Positions 18,169-26,620 of a stretch of 64,000 nucleotides of DNA are shown piece by piece. Numbering within the stretch: position 1 is the first letter of the stretch; each line of letters starts with the position of its first letter. A program made the position numbers and the translations under genes. The stretch is from Pontiellaceae bacterium B12219 (GTDB taxonomy: Bacteria; Verrucomicrobiota; Kiritimatiellia; Kiritimatiellales; Pontiellaceae), in contig JARNMJ010000002.1 in the NCBI GenBank assembly GCA_029432795.1, positions 124,001-188,000 of the forward strand, read 5' to 3'. The notes under the pieces are model-generated. The model searched no databases and was not told the DNA's origin. It saw nothing but the letters and a program-made list of their open reading frames with translations.

Positions 18169-18780
18169 TTATTTTTGAAGTGCAGCAGCAAGGTCATTTT
18201 CACACTCCGAAAGGATGGTGTAAATCGCCTGGTTGTACGCTCGGATCAAGGCATCGATGGAGGTGCCGTCCACCTCAACGCGTTGTTCATATTCCGAAGA
18301 ACTGAGCACACTTAATTCGCGGGAATGTTCATCGAACAACGTCACCTTTATTTTCAGAACGGCTTTCTTTTCAACCAAATCTTCATGAAAGCTCAGAACC
18401 GATACGGTCAGCCGGTGCGTCATAGCGGCCCGATCCGCCATTGTCACATCGCGAAAGAGTCCGCTGCCGGCAATCCAGGTATAGAATATATTTCTGAAAT
18501 TTTCGGAGGGCGACATCAGAAGTTCCGAGTAGTAACTCATGGAATATTCGACATCGCTTTCTTTTAAAATGAGGTTCCGGCTATTCCCGGGCGGAAGCAC
18601 AACCACGGAGTCAATCCACAGTTTATCCGCCAATGGTTTTTCAGCCGTCGGCAGATCTCTGTTCACATCCATCATATAGGTCTTGATATCCAGATTATCC
18701 TGCCACAGTTTCACGCAGCCGGAGGTGCATAATGCCGCCGCCGCAGCGACGATTGAAATGGACTGTTTCATGATTTTCAT
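18169..18780 (-). CDS. ABC-type transport auxiliary lipoprotein (PqiC-like)
   Basis: A protein of 203 residues. The signal SISIVAAAAALCTSGC is a lipoprotein signal with the lipidated Cys in TSGC. The mature part resembles the auxiliary lipoproteins that accompany MCE-type transporters: a short LWIDSVVVLPP strand, TWIAGSGLFRDVTM, and a C-terminal AYNQAIYTILSECENDLAAAL helix. It probably sits on a membrane leaflet and works with the MlaD-like protein encoded 11 bases upstream. It is the last gene of the Mla-type operon. Confidence 0.75.
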   Translation of the reverse strand: MKIMKQSISIVAAAAALCTSGCVKLWQDNLDIKTYMMDVNRDLPTAEKPLADKLWIDSVVVLPPGNSRNLILKESDVEYSMSYYSELLMSPSENFRNIFYTWIAGSGLFRDVTMADRAAMTHRLTVSVLSFHEDLVEKKAVLKIKVTLFDEHSRELSVLSSSEYEQRVEVDGTSIDALIRAYNQAIYTILSECENDLAAALQK

Positions 18781-18790
18781 AGCCGCGCCC

Positions 18791-19660
18791 TCATTTACCT
18801 AATGTTTGTTTTGGCGGATCCGTCAGCAGAATACCGGGATAGCGCTTAATCATTCGAATCAGCTCTTTTGTATCCTCGGTGATATAGCGAAGGTTCAGCA
18901 TAACTTCATCGAGGTCTTCCCCCGATTCCAGAACCATATCCTGAATTAAAACAATGGATGACGTTAGATTCGATGTAATCCCCGGCAGATCATCCGAAGC
19001 ACGGTGTATGTTACGAATTACTTCATCCGAGGCCCCGGCCGCATTGCGCGTTATGTATTCAATATGCTCGGCCGTTAGGTTCAGATTGCTCGTGATCGAC
19101 TCCACATTGGCCCCAATCGTGTGGATATTGATTCGGTTGATTTCCGATGCCACCCGTTCAACCGACCGGCCCAGCAGCGTAAGCATCGCGGGCGTTGACG
19201 GAATGTAGATGTATTTCGGCTCCCAGTCGATTTCAAGCGGCTCGGTGTCGGTGTCGGGATAAAAATCAGCTTCCAGAAACGATAAGCCGGTGATGCCCTG
19301 AGGAACGAGTTTCAATCGCAGTCCGTCTGCAATCATTTCCTGACTTTCGCGCTGCCAGGCCTCCTGATCCTTCAATAAATCCTGATCATCCAGCGCCACA
19401 CGAATCATGACATACATTTTACTCGTATCATAAACCGTCGAAACCATAGCAATCTCGCTGACGTTCCCCACTTTCACGCCCCGAAACTTAAAGGGGGTCC
19501 CGACATCAATGCCCTGAACCGATTCATCCACGTACGTTTCGAGGAAATATTTGGGAGAGCGCATCGCATCGGAACTGATATAAATCACCCCCAGCAATCC
19601 CAGCGCAGTGGCCAGAATTACAAACAGACCGATCGCAAAATAATGTGGTTTACCGCTCAT
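18791..19660 (-). CDS. mlaD: MCE/MlaD-family lipid transport protein
   Basis: The start at 19660 has GGAGG seven bases upstream. The product has 289 residues: one N-terminal membrane helix (HYFAIGLFVILATALGLLGVIYI), an MCE domain with ESVQGIDVGTPFKFRGVKVGNV (about 45-66), then a long helical region ending near the C terminus. MCE proteins form rings that carry phospholipids between the membranes. The helical tail suggests a needle or extended tunnel. Its partners, permease and ATPase, are directly upstream on the same strand. Confidence 0.88.
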   Translation of the reverse strand: MSGKPHYFAIGLFVILATALGLLGVIYISSDAMRSPKYFLETYVDESVQGIDVGTPFKFRGVKVGNVSEIAMVSTVYDTSKMYVMIRVALDDQDLLKDQEAWQRESQEMIADGLRLKLVPQGITGLSFLEADFYPDTDTEPLEIDWEPKYIYIPSTPAMLTLLGRSVERVASEINRINIHTIGANVESITSNLNLTAEHIEYITRNAAGASDEVIRNIHRASDDLPGITSNLTSSIVLIQDMVLESGEDLDEVMLNLRYITEDTKELIRMIKRYPGILLTDPPKQTLGK

Positions 19661-19674
19661 ATAGGCCTCCTCCA

Positions 19675-19795
19675 ATCATTCGTAATGCGGAATCCGTAAT
19701 GCGGGCCTTTACCAAATCTGTATTGTATGCATTTCGTACGGCATATTGCATCGTTCATTTCCTCTGTTTACGAATTATGTATTACCCGTTACGCC
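19675..19795. repeat. Inverted repeat element with CGTAAT units
   Basis: Between mlaF and mlaD, units like attcgtaatgcgg and atccgtaatgcgg (19677-19705) face the opposite orientation of the same words (tttacgaattatgtattacc, 19767-19788). The arms are imperfect. A similar element lies at 26051-26131 in the suf operon. An mRNA hairpin inside the operon is likely. Confidence 0.45.
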
Positions 19796-20550
19796 TGCTG
19801 CGTTTTCCGATTAAAGAAACTTTTCACCCATGGATCTTCTGCGGAATCCCGAAGTACAACCGGATCTCCTTCAGCAATAATCTTTTTCGTGCGGGCATCC
19901 AGCATAATCACCCGGTCGGCAATTTTATAAATACTCGGCAGCTCATGGGTCACAATCACAAACGTAATATTCAGCGAGCGCGACAACTGAATAATCAAAT
20001 CATCCAGTTCATCTGCCGTTACCGGATCCAGCCCGGCCGACGGTTCATCCAAAAACAGAATTTCCGGATCCAAAGCCATTGCACGGGCAATGGCGGCGCG
20101 CTTTTTCATGCCCCCGCTGATTTCGGAAGGCATCAGGTTTGCAAACTCCGCCAAACCGACCAAACTCAGTTTCATATGGGCAATCAGCTCGCGGGCGTCT
20201 TTTCCAAGGTCTGTAAATTCCTCCAACGGAAGACAGATGTTTTCCAGCAGGGTCATTGAACCGAACAACGCCCCGCTTTGATACATCACGCCAAAACGCC
20301 GAATCAAGGCATCCCGTTTTTCGCCTTCCGATGAAACCACACTCACCTCACCGATTCGGATATCGCCGGCGGCCGGCTTATACAACCCGATCATATGCTT
20401 CAGCAGCGTCGATTTTCCGCACCCCGATCCTCCGAGAATCACGAAAATTTCTCCGCGTTTCACATCGAACGTCAACTCATCCAGTACGAGCCGATCGCCG
20501 TATTTCGCCGTCATCTTCTCGACGGTTATAATGGGTTTCTTTTCGTTCAT
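19789..20550 (-). CDS. mlaF: MlaF-type ABC transporter ATPase
   Basis: The start at 20550 (MNEKKPIITVEKMTAKYG) overlaps the permease stop by one base; the longer frame seen upstream is permease antisense sequence. The product has 253 residues with Walker A GGSGCGKST, signature EISGGMKKRAAIARA and Walker B ILFLDEPSAGLDP. It powers lipid movement by the MlaE-like permease. The signature SGGMKKR is that of the Mla subfamily. The stretch of about 130 bases between this gene and mlaD holds an inverted repeat. Confidence 0.92.
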   Translation of the reverse strand: MNEKKPIITVEKMTAKYGDRLVLDELTFDVKRGEIFVILGGSGCGKSTLLKHMIGLYKPAAGDIRIGEVSVVSSEGEKRDALIRRFGVMYQSGALFGSMTLLENICLPLEEFTDLGKDARELIAHMKLSLVGLAEFANLMPSEISGGMKKRAAIARAMALDPEILFLDEPSAGLDPVTADELDDLIIQLSRSLNITFVIVTHELPSIYKIADRVIMLDARTKKIIAEGDPVVLRDSAEDPWVKSFFNRKTQQA

Positions 20551-21692
20551 CAGATTCCGAGGTAATAAAACAGCACAGCAAAAATTCCATCCGCAATGAC
20601 AATCATAATGATGGAGCTGACCACGGCGCGGGTGGCGGACGTGCCAACGGCACTGGCCCCTTCTCCGGTTCGCAGACCGCACAGACAACCCGCCGAAGAA
20701 ATCAGCAGACCAAAGACAATCGCTTTAAACAGGCCTCCTAAATAATCCGCCGGCGTCACAGCCGCCATCACCCGGTTCACATAGGTGATTAATGGAAAAC
20801 CAATCCCGCTCATCACAACCGCTCCCCCGGCCAACCCAAAGAGATTTGTCATCACGGCCAGCAGCGGCGTCATCAGTGTTGCCGCCGCCACACGCGGAAT
20901 CACCAGAAAACGAACCGGATCGAGGCCCATCGTTTTTAAGGCATCCACTTCTTCATTCACTTTCATGGTGCCGATTTCAGCCGCAAAAGCAGACCCCGTC
21001 CGTCCTGCAACAATGATGGCCGTAATCAATGGGCCGAGTTCGCGGGTTACTGATTTCCCGACAAAATCGGCAATGTAAATCTCCGCACCGAACTGTGCCA
21101 TTAACACCGCCCCCTGAAAGGCCAGAATAAGCCCCACCAGAAAACCCAGCATTCCAATGATTGGAAGAGCCTGCGGGCCGCTTGCTTCAACTACAGAGAA
21201 AAAATCTTTGACCCGAATGCCTCCGGGATGAAAAACCATCTTAAACAAACCGACCACCAGCTCGCCCAGAAATGAAATATGATCCTTCACACCGACAAAC
21301 GCACCCCATGCTGCGTGCCCGATCTGCTCCACCAAATCGGAACTCCGCTTCGGCGCTGCAGCAATCGGGTCTGCCAGTTTTTCAGCGGGATACAGTTCGA
21401 GCATCGCGGCCACGTCCGCTTCCAACCCCTGGAACTCCAGTGCGATTTCCCGCCGCAGAGCAACCTGCCGCATGAACACCAGCAGTGCAGTTCCGGCTCC
21501 ATCCGCATATAGAATCCCGGAGCCATCCACCACCATCGAACGCACGTCTTTCGTTTCCAGCAATGCATGAACATCCGGCCACAGGTGAGCTGCACTTGGC
21601 GCATCCAGCCGTCCCGTCACCGTAATCGAAAGCACGCCGCTTTCGAGATGACCACGGCATTCGGTCTGGCTGCTGGAGGCCTGTTTTGTCAT
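20550..21692 (-). CDS. mlaE: MlaE-type permease with N-terminal STAS domain
   Basis: A protein of 380 residues. Residues about 10-100 form a STAS domain (LSITVTGRLDAPSAAHLWP, MVVDGSGILYADGAGTALLV), the part supplied by a separate MlaB protein in E. coli. Residues about 130-380 are the MlaE permease with FQGAVLMAQFGAEIYIADFV, RELGPLITAIIVAGRTGSAFAAE and EVDALKTMG. The STAS-MlaE fusion is known in several phyla. Its ATG follows the rhomboid-like gene's stop with no gap (TAAATG). A perfect copy of the dispersed palindrome lies within it at 21152. Confidence 0.9.
   Translation of the reverse strand: MTKQASSSQTECRGHLESGVLSITVTGRLDAPSAAHLWPDVHALLETKDVRSMVVDGSGILYADGAGTALLVFMRQVALRREIALEFQGLEADVAAMLELYPAEKLADPIAAAPKRSSDLVEQIGHAAWGAFVGVKDHISFLGELVVGLFKMVFHPGGIRVKDFFSVVEASGPQALPIIGMLGFLVGLILAFQGAVLMAQFGAEIYIADFVGKSVTRELGPLITAIIVAGRTGSAFAAEIGTMKVNEEVDALKTMGLDPVRFLVIPRVAAATLMTPLLAVMTNLFGLAGGAVVMSGIGFPLITYVNRVMAAVTPADYLGGLFKAIVFGLLISSAGCLCGLRTGEGASAVGTSATRAVVSSIIMIVIADGIFAVLFYYLGI
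21152..21166. repeat. Dispersed palindrome, perfect copy (mlaE)
   Basis: TTCCAA-TGA-TTGGAA inside mlaE; read on the minus strand it encodes Leu-Pro-Ile-Ile-Gly. Confidence 0.85.
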
Positions 21693-22484
21693 TTAATCGT
21701 GGTGGTGATCCCTGATATGATTTTCGCAGTAGCACTTTCCGCAGGTTGAGCAATACCGGAAGTCCAGAGTCGGCTCGGTTTTATCGGTAACGCCGCACTC
21801 GGCACAGGTATGCCGGGGCTGCGCCGCCGCCTCGCTGCGTTCGGCAACAAAAGCTTTTCGTCGCTGTCCCGCCTTTACGCCGGTTAAATAATCTTTCCCG
21901 AAAAACAGCAGATAGTTTGCAAAGGCCGAGACAACCCCCAGGCGGGCCCCGGAATCGGATGAAAACAGTGCCATCACATAGAAGCCGACCGTAATCCAGG
22001 CCAGCCACTTCACCTTCACCGGCAGAATTAAAAACAGACGGAATTCGATGTTTGGAAACAGCGTGGCAAATGCCAGAAATACACCACCCAGAAAATAGGT
22101 ATTGGTTATAATCGCGCCCGGATTGATGAACGCCATCAGAATGGTCAGCAGATATCCGCTTAAAATATACAGATTAAACCGGAAGGTCCCCCACTGATCC
22201 TCCAGCGCCTTTCCAATCATGAAAAAAATATAAAATGAAAAGAACAGCCATAACATAAACAGCCGACTGCCGAGGTCGACCGAGGGCAGCATCAGAAACG
22301 AGAGCAGACGCCACCATTCCCCCCGGTGAACCACTCCGCTGCCATACAAAAGCAGGTCGGAGTAGTTTGCACGGTCCGACAACAGCAGCATCACGCCAAT
22401 CGCCTGAATGGCAATAATATACAGGGCCAGATTCGGAATCGCCCACGACCCGAACCGCTTCTCAAGTTTTGATATAAAATTCAT
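21693..22484 (-). CDS. Rhomboid-like membrane protein with zinc-binding tail, catalytic residues absent
   Basis: A protein of 263 residues with about six membrane helices and the general plan of rhomboids: HRGEWWRLLSFLMLPS in the first loop and a later helix with GKALEDQWGTFRFNLY. The protease motif GxSG is not present (FLGGVFLAF stands at that place) and no His pairs with it, so proteolysis is unlikely. The C-terminal 50 residues carry CAECG...YCSTCGKCYCENHIRDHHHD, a zinc-binding tail. It is the first gene of the Mla-type operon and abuts mlaE, which suggests a role in membrane lipid or protein quality. Confidence 0.7.
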   Translation of the reverse strand: MNFISKLEKRFGSWAIPNLALYIIAIQAIGVMLLLSDRANYSDLLLYGSGVVHRGEWWRLLSFLMLPSVDLGSRLFMLWLFFSFYIFFMIGKALEDQWGTFRFNLYILSGYLLTILMAFINPGAIITNTYFLGGVFLAFATLFPNIEFRLFLILPVKVKWLAWITVGFYVMALFSSDSGARLGVVSAFANYLLFFGKDYLTGVKAGQRRKAFVAERSEAAAQPRHTCAECGVTDKTEPTLDFRYCSTCGKCYCENHIRDHHHD

Positions 22485-22504
22485 TACCAGACGGTAATGA
22501 AATC

Positions 22505-22519
22505 TTCCAATGCTTGGAA
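22505..22519. repeat. Dispersed palindrome, perfect copy (intergenic)
   Basis: TTCCAA-TGC-TTGGAA, 20 bases upstream of the rhomboid-like gene and 18 bases downstream of the nitrilase-fusion stop. It could pair as a hairpin at the end of the upstream message, but no T run follows. Confidence 0.85.
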
Positions 22520-22537
22520 GTGCGGAGTTTCCAGAAA

Positions 22538-24070
22538 TCAGCTTTGTTTATGCTGAATCGTGTAGAGATCCTTCCGTCGGTCTTTCAGGTTCCGAACACT
22601 GCCGCGGGAATGGAGCTCCTTCAGCAAATCCAGATTCACATCCGCAATCAGTACCATTTCCGTATTCGGCGTTGCCTCGGCTTTGATGGTATTCGTCGGA
22701 AAAGAAAAATCCGACGGCGTCAGAATGGCTGACTGGGCATATTGAATATCCATGTTGTTCACATTCGGCAAGTTCCCGACCGCCCCGGCAATCACAACAT
22801 AACATTCATTTTCAATCGCACGCGCCTGAGCGCAATGGCGCACCCGCATGTAACCGTTCTGTGTGTCGGTCAGGAAGGGAACAAACAGGATCTTCATTCC
22901 CTGATCCGCCAGAATACGGCACGACTCCGGAAACTCGACGTCGTAGCAGATCTGAATACCGATCTTTCCGCAGTCGGTATCAAATGCCTGGATTTTGTCT
23001 CCGCCCATCATGCCCCAGGCTTCCACCTCCGAAGGGGTCGGATGAATCTTATAGAAACTTTCGTACGAACCATCCCGACGGCAGAGGTAGGAGACGTTCA
23101 GCAACTGGTCGTCTTCAACCACCGGCATACTGCCGGTGATGATGTTCACATTGTAGGCCACCGCCAAAGACGAAAACCGCTCGCGCAAAGGTTCTGCGAA
23201 AGCAGCCAGCTCGCGAATGGCTTTCGGCTCAGGAAGGTGATTGTACGGCGACATCAACGGCGCATTGAAAAATTCGGGAAAGAGCATGAAATCGGCTTTA
23301 TAATCCGAAACCGCATCAACAAAATATTCTGCCTGCTCCATCAGAGAGTCCATATCGACAAACTGACGCATCTGCCATTGCACCAATCCCACGCGCACCT
23401 CTGAGCGCTCGACGTTGAGCACCTGCGGATTGGGCTGATAATAGATATTATTCCATTCCAGCAGAGTCGCAAATTCATGACTTTCAACATCCCCTTCAAG
23501 GTAGTTTTTCAGCACCTTGCGAACATGGAACCCATTGGAGAGCTGAAAGGTCAGCGTTGGATCATAAATTTCTTTTCCCTGCACTTTTTCAATATAAACC
23601 CGAGGGCTCATATCCGCAGCGTGCTCCTTATAGCGGGGAATGCGCCCGCCCGCCATAATGGCTTTCAGGTTCAGGTTTTCACACAGCTCTTTCCGTCCTT
23701 CATAAAGGCGGCGCCCCAACCGCATTCCGCGGTAATCGGGATGCACAAACACATCAATTCCGTACAGCACATCGCCTTCCGGATCGTGCGTGTTGAAGGT
23801 GTTATTCCCGTGAATCTGATTGTAGGTATGGTTATCCCCGAAATCCTTGTAGTTGATGATCAGCGCGAGCGCACTGGCGACAACCTTTCCATCGACCGTG
23901 ATGCACAGCTGGCCATCCGGAAAAATATCCAGCAACCGGCGAATATCCTTTTCCTTCCACGACCCCAGACCGGCCTGTTCATAGGCCTTATCCATGGAGG
24001 AGCGCAGGTGTACATAGTCCTCAATGCAGAGGTGGCGGAGTTCAATCAAATCACGGTTTTCTTCAGACAT
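22538..24070 (-). CDS. GNAT acetyltransferase fused to carbon-nitrogen hydrolase
   Basis: The ATG has AAGGAAG seven bases upstream. The product has 510 residues: a GNAT domain in the first 220 (VFVHPDYRGMRLGRRLYEGRK is the acetyl-CoA loop) and a nitrilase-superfamily domain from about 225. The Glu-Lys-Cys triad is visible in order: E in LFPEFFNAP, K in FYKIHPTPSE, C in QICYDVEFPE. The nitrilase part acts on amides or nitriles of small molecules. The fusion is known in many bacteria, but its substrate is not. It is transcribed alone. Confidence 0.9.
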   Translation of the reverse strand: MSEENRDLIELRHLCIEDYVHLRSSMDKAYEQAGLGSWKEKDIRRLLDIFPDGQLCITVDGKVVASALALIINYKDFGDNHTYNQIHGNNTFNTHDPEGDVLYGIDVFVHPDYRGMRLGRRLYEGRKELCENLNLKAIMAGGRIPRYKEHAADMSPRVYIEKVQGKEIYDPTLTFQLSNGFHVRKVLKNYLEGDVESHEFATLLEWNNIYYQPNPQVLNVERSEVRVGLVQWQMRQFVDMDSLMEQAEYFVDAVSDYKADFMLFPEFFNAPLMSPYNHLPEPKAIRELAAFAEPLRERFSSLAVAYNVNIITGSMPVVEDDQLLNVSYLCRRDGSYESFYKIHPTPSEVEAWGMMGGDKIQAFDTDCGKIGIQICYDVEFPESCRILADQGMKILFVPFLTDTQNGYMRVRHCAQARAIENECYVVIAGAVGNLPNVNNMDIQYAQSAILTPSDFSFPTNTIKAEATPNTEMVLIADVNLDLLKELHSRGSVRNLKDRRKDLYTIQHKQS

Positions 24071-24138
24071 AGCAATAACTTCCTTTTGTAGAGGAATGCG
24101 TACATACGCCGTTTTTGATCAACTGTAAACCTGCAAAT

Positions 24139-24182
24139 CAAAAATGAATAATGCCCCCGTCTATCGGAATAAACGAGGGCAT
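24139..24182 (-). terminator. Probable terminator of the suf-mrp operon
   Basis: On the minus strand ATGCCCtCGt pairs with aGACGGGGGCAT around a 12-base loop, followed by a broken T run. It lies about 30 bases past the mrp stop. Confidence 0.55.
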
Positions 24183-24210
24183 ACGCATTCAGTAAATTTA
24201 TGGAATGGTT

Positions 24211-25590
24211 TTATTTACAACCACAGGATCCTGAACCGCATCCTGCATTGCCGGTTGCGGAATTCACGCCCTTGTTATGGCGGGCCATTTTTTCCAGTTC
24301 CCGGAAAACCGAATACGGGAAAAAGCCGGTATTATGCCCGTCCGACCAATCAACCATTACCGCGTAATTTCCGATCAGCTCGATTTTTTCGGCATGAATA
24401 TCCATAGGAATCGAAGCCGGATCGAGCAATGGTTTTCGGGTCATTTCGTCCACGCAAAGTGCACAATTACACGCCCGGCGCAACGCCGCATTTGAAACGG
24501 TTACCGTCTCATCCGGCCACGTCAGCGTAATCGTTTTCGCATCGTGCGTAACTTCCGGACGCTCGACTTTATCCATCAGCTTTTTGCCCAGTGTACGAAT
24601 AACAATATCCGTTGTTTCATTGGCAATTCCGCTGGCGGCCAATTCATCCAGCGAACCGCTCAGATTTCCAGTGATTGGAAGTTCGGCAATGGTTTCCAGG
24701 CCGAAACGTTCTTCGAGTTCTTTTCCGCCGGACTCGCCGAAAATATAATGCTTTTTGTCGCAGCCATCACAAACGAAGTACGCCATGTTTTCAACAACAC
24801 CGAGTACCGGCACGTTGACTTTATCAAACATCATGATGCCTTTGCGGACATCCGTCAGCGAGAGCTGGTGCGGGGTTGTAACAATAACCGAGGCATCAAT
24901 CTGAACCGCCTGGGAAATCGTCAACTGAATGTCGCCCGTTCCGGGAGGCATATCAATGATCATATAATCCAGCTCGCCCCACTCCACGTTATGCAGCAGC
25001 TGCTGCATATACTGGGAAACCATCGGTCCGCGAATAACGGCCGGACCATCGCCCATCAGAAAACCGAAGGACATCAGTTTAAGTCCATCCACATCGTTCG
25101 GAATAAAAAATTTCTTATCCGTGGAAGCGCGAACGCCCTGCCCGTGCAGATTGAACAATGTCGGCACGGACGGACCGTAAATGTCTGCATCCAGCAGCCC
25201 GACTTTTGCTCCGCGGGCTGCCAGCGTTTTGGCCAGCAGAGCCGCAACCGTGGATTTCCCGACGCCGCCTTTGCAGGAACTGACCGCGAGAATGTATTTT
25301 ACATCTTTCAGTCCGCTTTGTTCAGCCGACATCTGCCGATCCCCGCGTTTGCGGGCCGTCATCGTTGGAAGCACCTGTTCAACACCGGGCAGATCACCCA
25401 CCAGGTCAATGGCCTGCTTCTGAAAGACCGGGCTCAACGGACAGGCCGGAGTGGTCAGTTCAATAATGAACGAAACCGTTCCGCCTTCAATCTTCATGTT
25501 CTGAATGAAGCCCAGCGAAACAATATCGCGTTGAAAATCGGGATCAATAATTTTGCTCAATTCAGCGAGCACCTGTTCTTCAGTAACCAT
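24211..25590 (-). CDS. mrp: Mrp/NBP35-type iron-sulfur carrier ATPase with DUF59 and DUF971 domains
   Basis: The start at 25590 has AAGGAA upstream; an in-frame ATG further up is less likely. The product has 459 residues in three parts: an N-terminal DUF59/MIP18 domain (LSKIIDPDFQRDIVSLGFI, about 8-26), the Mrp ATPase with deviant Walker A CKGGVGKST and LLDADIYGPSVP, and a C-terminal DUF971 domain (LTWPDETVTVSNAALRRACNCALC...IELIGNYAVMVDWSDGHNTGFF). It ends in CGSGSCGCK. Mrp carries Fe-S clusters to target proteins. It is the last gene of the suf operon, which fits delivery. Confidence 0.9.
   Translation of the reverse strand: MVTEEQVLAELSKIIDPDFQRDIVSLGFIQNMKIEGGTVSFIIELTTPACPLSPVFQKQAIDLVGDLPGVEQVLPTMTARKRGDRQMSAEQSGLKDVKYILAVSSCKGGVGKSTVAALLAKTLAARGAKVGLLDADIYGPSVPTLFNLHGQGVRASTDKKFFIPNDVDGLKLMSFGFLMGDGPAVIRGPMVSQYMQQLLHNVEWGELDYMIIDMPPGTGDIQLTISQAVQIDASVIVTTPHQLSLTDVRKGIMMFDKVNVPVLGVVENMAYFVCDGCDKKHYIFGESGGKELEERFGLETIAELPITGNLSGSLDELAASGIANETTDIVIRTLGKKLMDKVERPEVTHDAKTITLTWPDETVTVSNAALRRACNCALCVDEMTRKPLLDPASIPMDIHAEKIELIGNYAVMVDWSDGHNTGFFPYSVFRELEKMARHNKGVNSATGNAGCGSGSCGCK
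24666..24680. repeat. Dispersed palindrome, one mismatch (mrp)
   Basis: TTCCAG-TGA-TTGGAA within the mrp coding sequence. Confidence 0.6.
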
Positions 25591-25686
25591 AATAAATTCC
25601 TTGGATGATCGGATCGCTGGATTCATGGAAAATTGCTTTCAGTTTCCCGCCCGCAATCCGCAGTTCCTTTTCCATCAATCCGTTTT

Positions 25687-26037
25687 TTAAATAAGTCCCA
25701 ATGCAAGCAGTGCGGCGGTCGACATTTTATCGCGCGTCCAGGGCGGATCAAAAACCAATTCAATATCGGCCTTGGAAACGCCCTCCGTTTCCTCGATCGC
25801 TTTTTGAATGTTTCCAGGAATGCGTTCGGCTTCCGGACAGTTGGGAGCCGTTAGCGTAATCCGGCAATACACCTTATTGTCTTCATCAATATCAAGGTTA
25901 TAGATCAACCCCAGATCATAGACATTAACCGGAATTTCCGGGTCGAACACCATACGGAGTGAGCGAACCACCTGCTTGTGAAGCTCCGGGTTGGTTTCTT
26001 CCAGTGAGAACCGTTCTTTTTTCTTTCTTCCAAACAT
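25687..26037 (-). CDS. SufT-like MIP18 family (DUF59) Fe-S assembly protein
   Basis: A protein of 116 residues that is almost wholly one DUF59 domain: VFDPEIPVNVYDLGLIYNLDI, ITLTAPNCPEAERIP with the conserved Cys, and a VFDPPWTRDKMS segment. SufT proteins help Fe-S cluster maturation when iron demand is high. It lies between sufU and mrp in the suf operon. Its start codon lies inside a one-mismatch copy of the dispersed palindrome (26028-26042). The basic N-terminal extension MFGRKKKERFS is short and of unknown role. Confidence 0.85.
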   Translation of the reverse strand: MFGRKKKERFSLEETNPELHKQVVRSLRMVFDPEIPVNVYDLGLIYNLDIDEDNKVYCRITLTAPNCPEAERIPGNIQKAIEETEGVSKADIELVFDPPWTRDKMSTAALLALGLI

Positions 26038-26050
26038 TGGATGTCATCCT

Positions 26051-26131
26051 TAATTCACAATTCGTAATTCGTACTAACGACCGACTCGGCCCGATTGCAG
26101 GGTCAATTACGTCTTACGCATTACTCATTTA
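26051..26131. repeat. Inverted repeat element with CGTAAT units, suf operon
   Basis: Between sufU and the SufT-like gene, aattcacaattcgtaattcg (26052-26071) is faced by aattacgtcttacgcattac (26105-26124), the same words reversed and imperfect. It resembles the element at 19675-19795. Confidence 0.45.
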
Positions 26132-26134
26132 TAT

Positions 26135-26584
26135 TTATTCCGTGGAAACATTACCCTGCATTTTCTTCAGCGCCGCATCGAATGTGTGCCAGGCCAGGGT
26201 GGCACATTTCACGCGAACCGGATAATCCTTCACCCCGGTCAACACTTCCAGTTTTCCCAGCGGAACGTCATCCGGGAAAGTCCCCTCATCGGTGAGCGCA
26301 TGGTGGAAACTGTTAAAAAGCGCTTCCGCTTCCGCTTCCGTCTTGCCCTTCAGCGCAGTCGTCATCATCGATGCCGACGACGTGCAGATTGCACATCCGT
26401 TCCCATCGAAAGAAACATCTTCCACTACGCCATCGGTAATTTTCAGATACACGTCAATCTGATCACCGCAAAGCGGGTTTTTGCCGTGTGCAAAACCATC
26501 CGGTTCTTCCATTTTACGGAAGTTGCGCGGATTCTTATTGTGGTCAAGAATGACCTCCTGATACAGATCTCTCAGGTTATCCAT
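26135..26584 (-). CDS. sufU: SufU, Fe-S scaffold or sulfur-transfer protein
   Basis: A protein of 149 residues of the IscU/SufU fold: YQEVILDHNKNPRN at the start, NPLCGDQIDVYLKI, the Cys-containing FDGNGCAICTSSASMM, and RVKCATLAWHTF near the end. Three Cys (in PLCGD, GCAIC, VKCAT) and the Asp of CGD form the zinc or cluster site. The gap between the second and third Cys is long, as in SufU rather than IscU. SufU takes sulfur from SufS, encoded 37 bases upstream, and raises its activity. Confidence 0.93.
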   Translation of the reverse strand: MDNLRDLYQEVILDHNKNPRNFRKMEEPDGFAHGKNPLCGDQIDVYLKITDGVVEDVSFDGNGCAICTSSASMMTTALKGKTEAEAEALFNSFHHALTDEGTFPDDVPLGKLEVLTGVKDYPVRVKCATLAWHTFDAALKKMQGNVSTE

Positions 26585-26599
26585 GTGATTCCCCTGTTC

Positions 26600-26620
26600 C
26601 CTTTCCGTTTTTCGGAAAGG
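26600..26620 (-). other. Stem-loop between sufS and sufU
   Basis: A perfect 8-bp stem CCTTTCCG/CGGAAAGG has a five-base loop and no T run. It overlaps no coding sequence. It may set the ratio of sufS to sufU message by stabilising or cutting the transcript. Confidence 0.5.
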
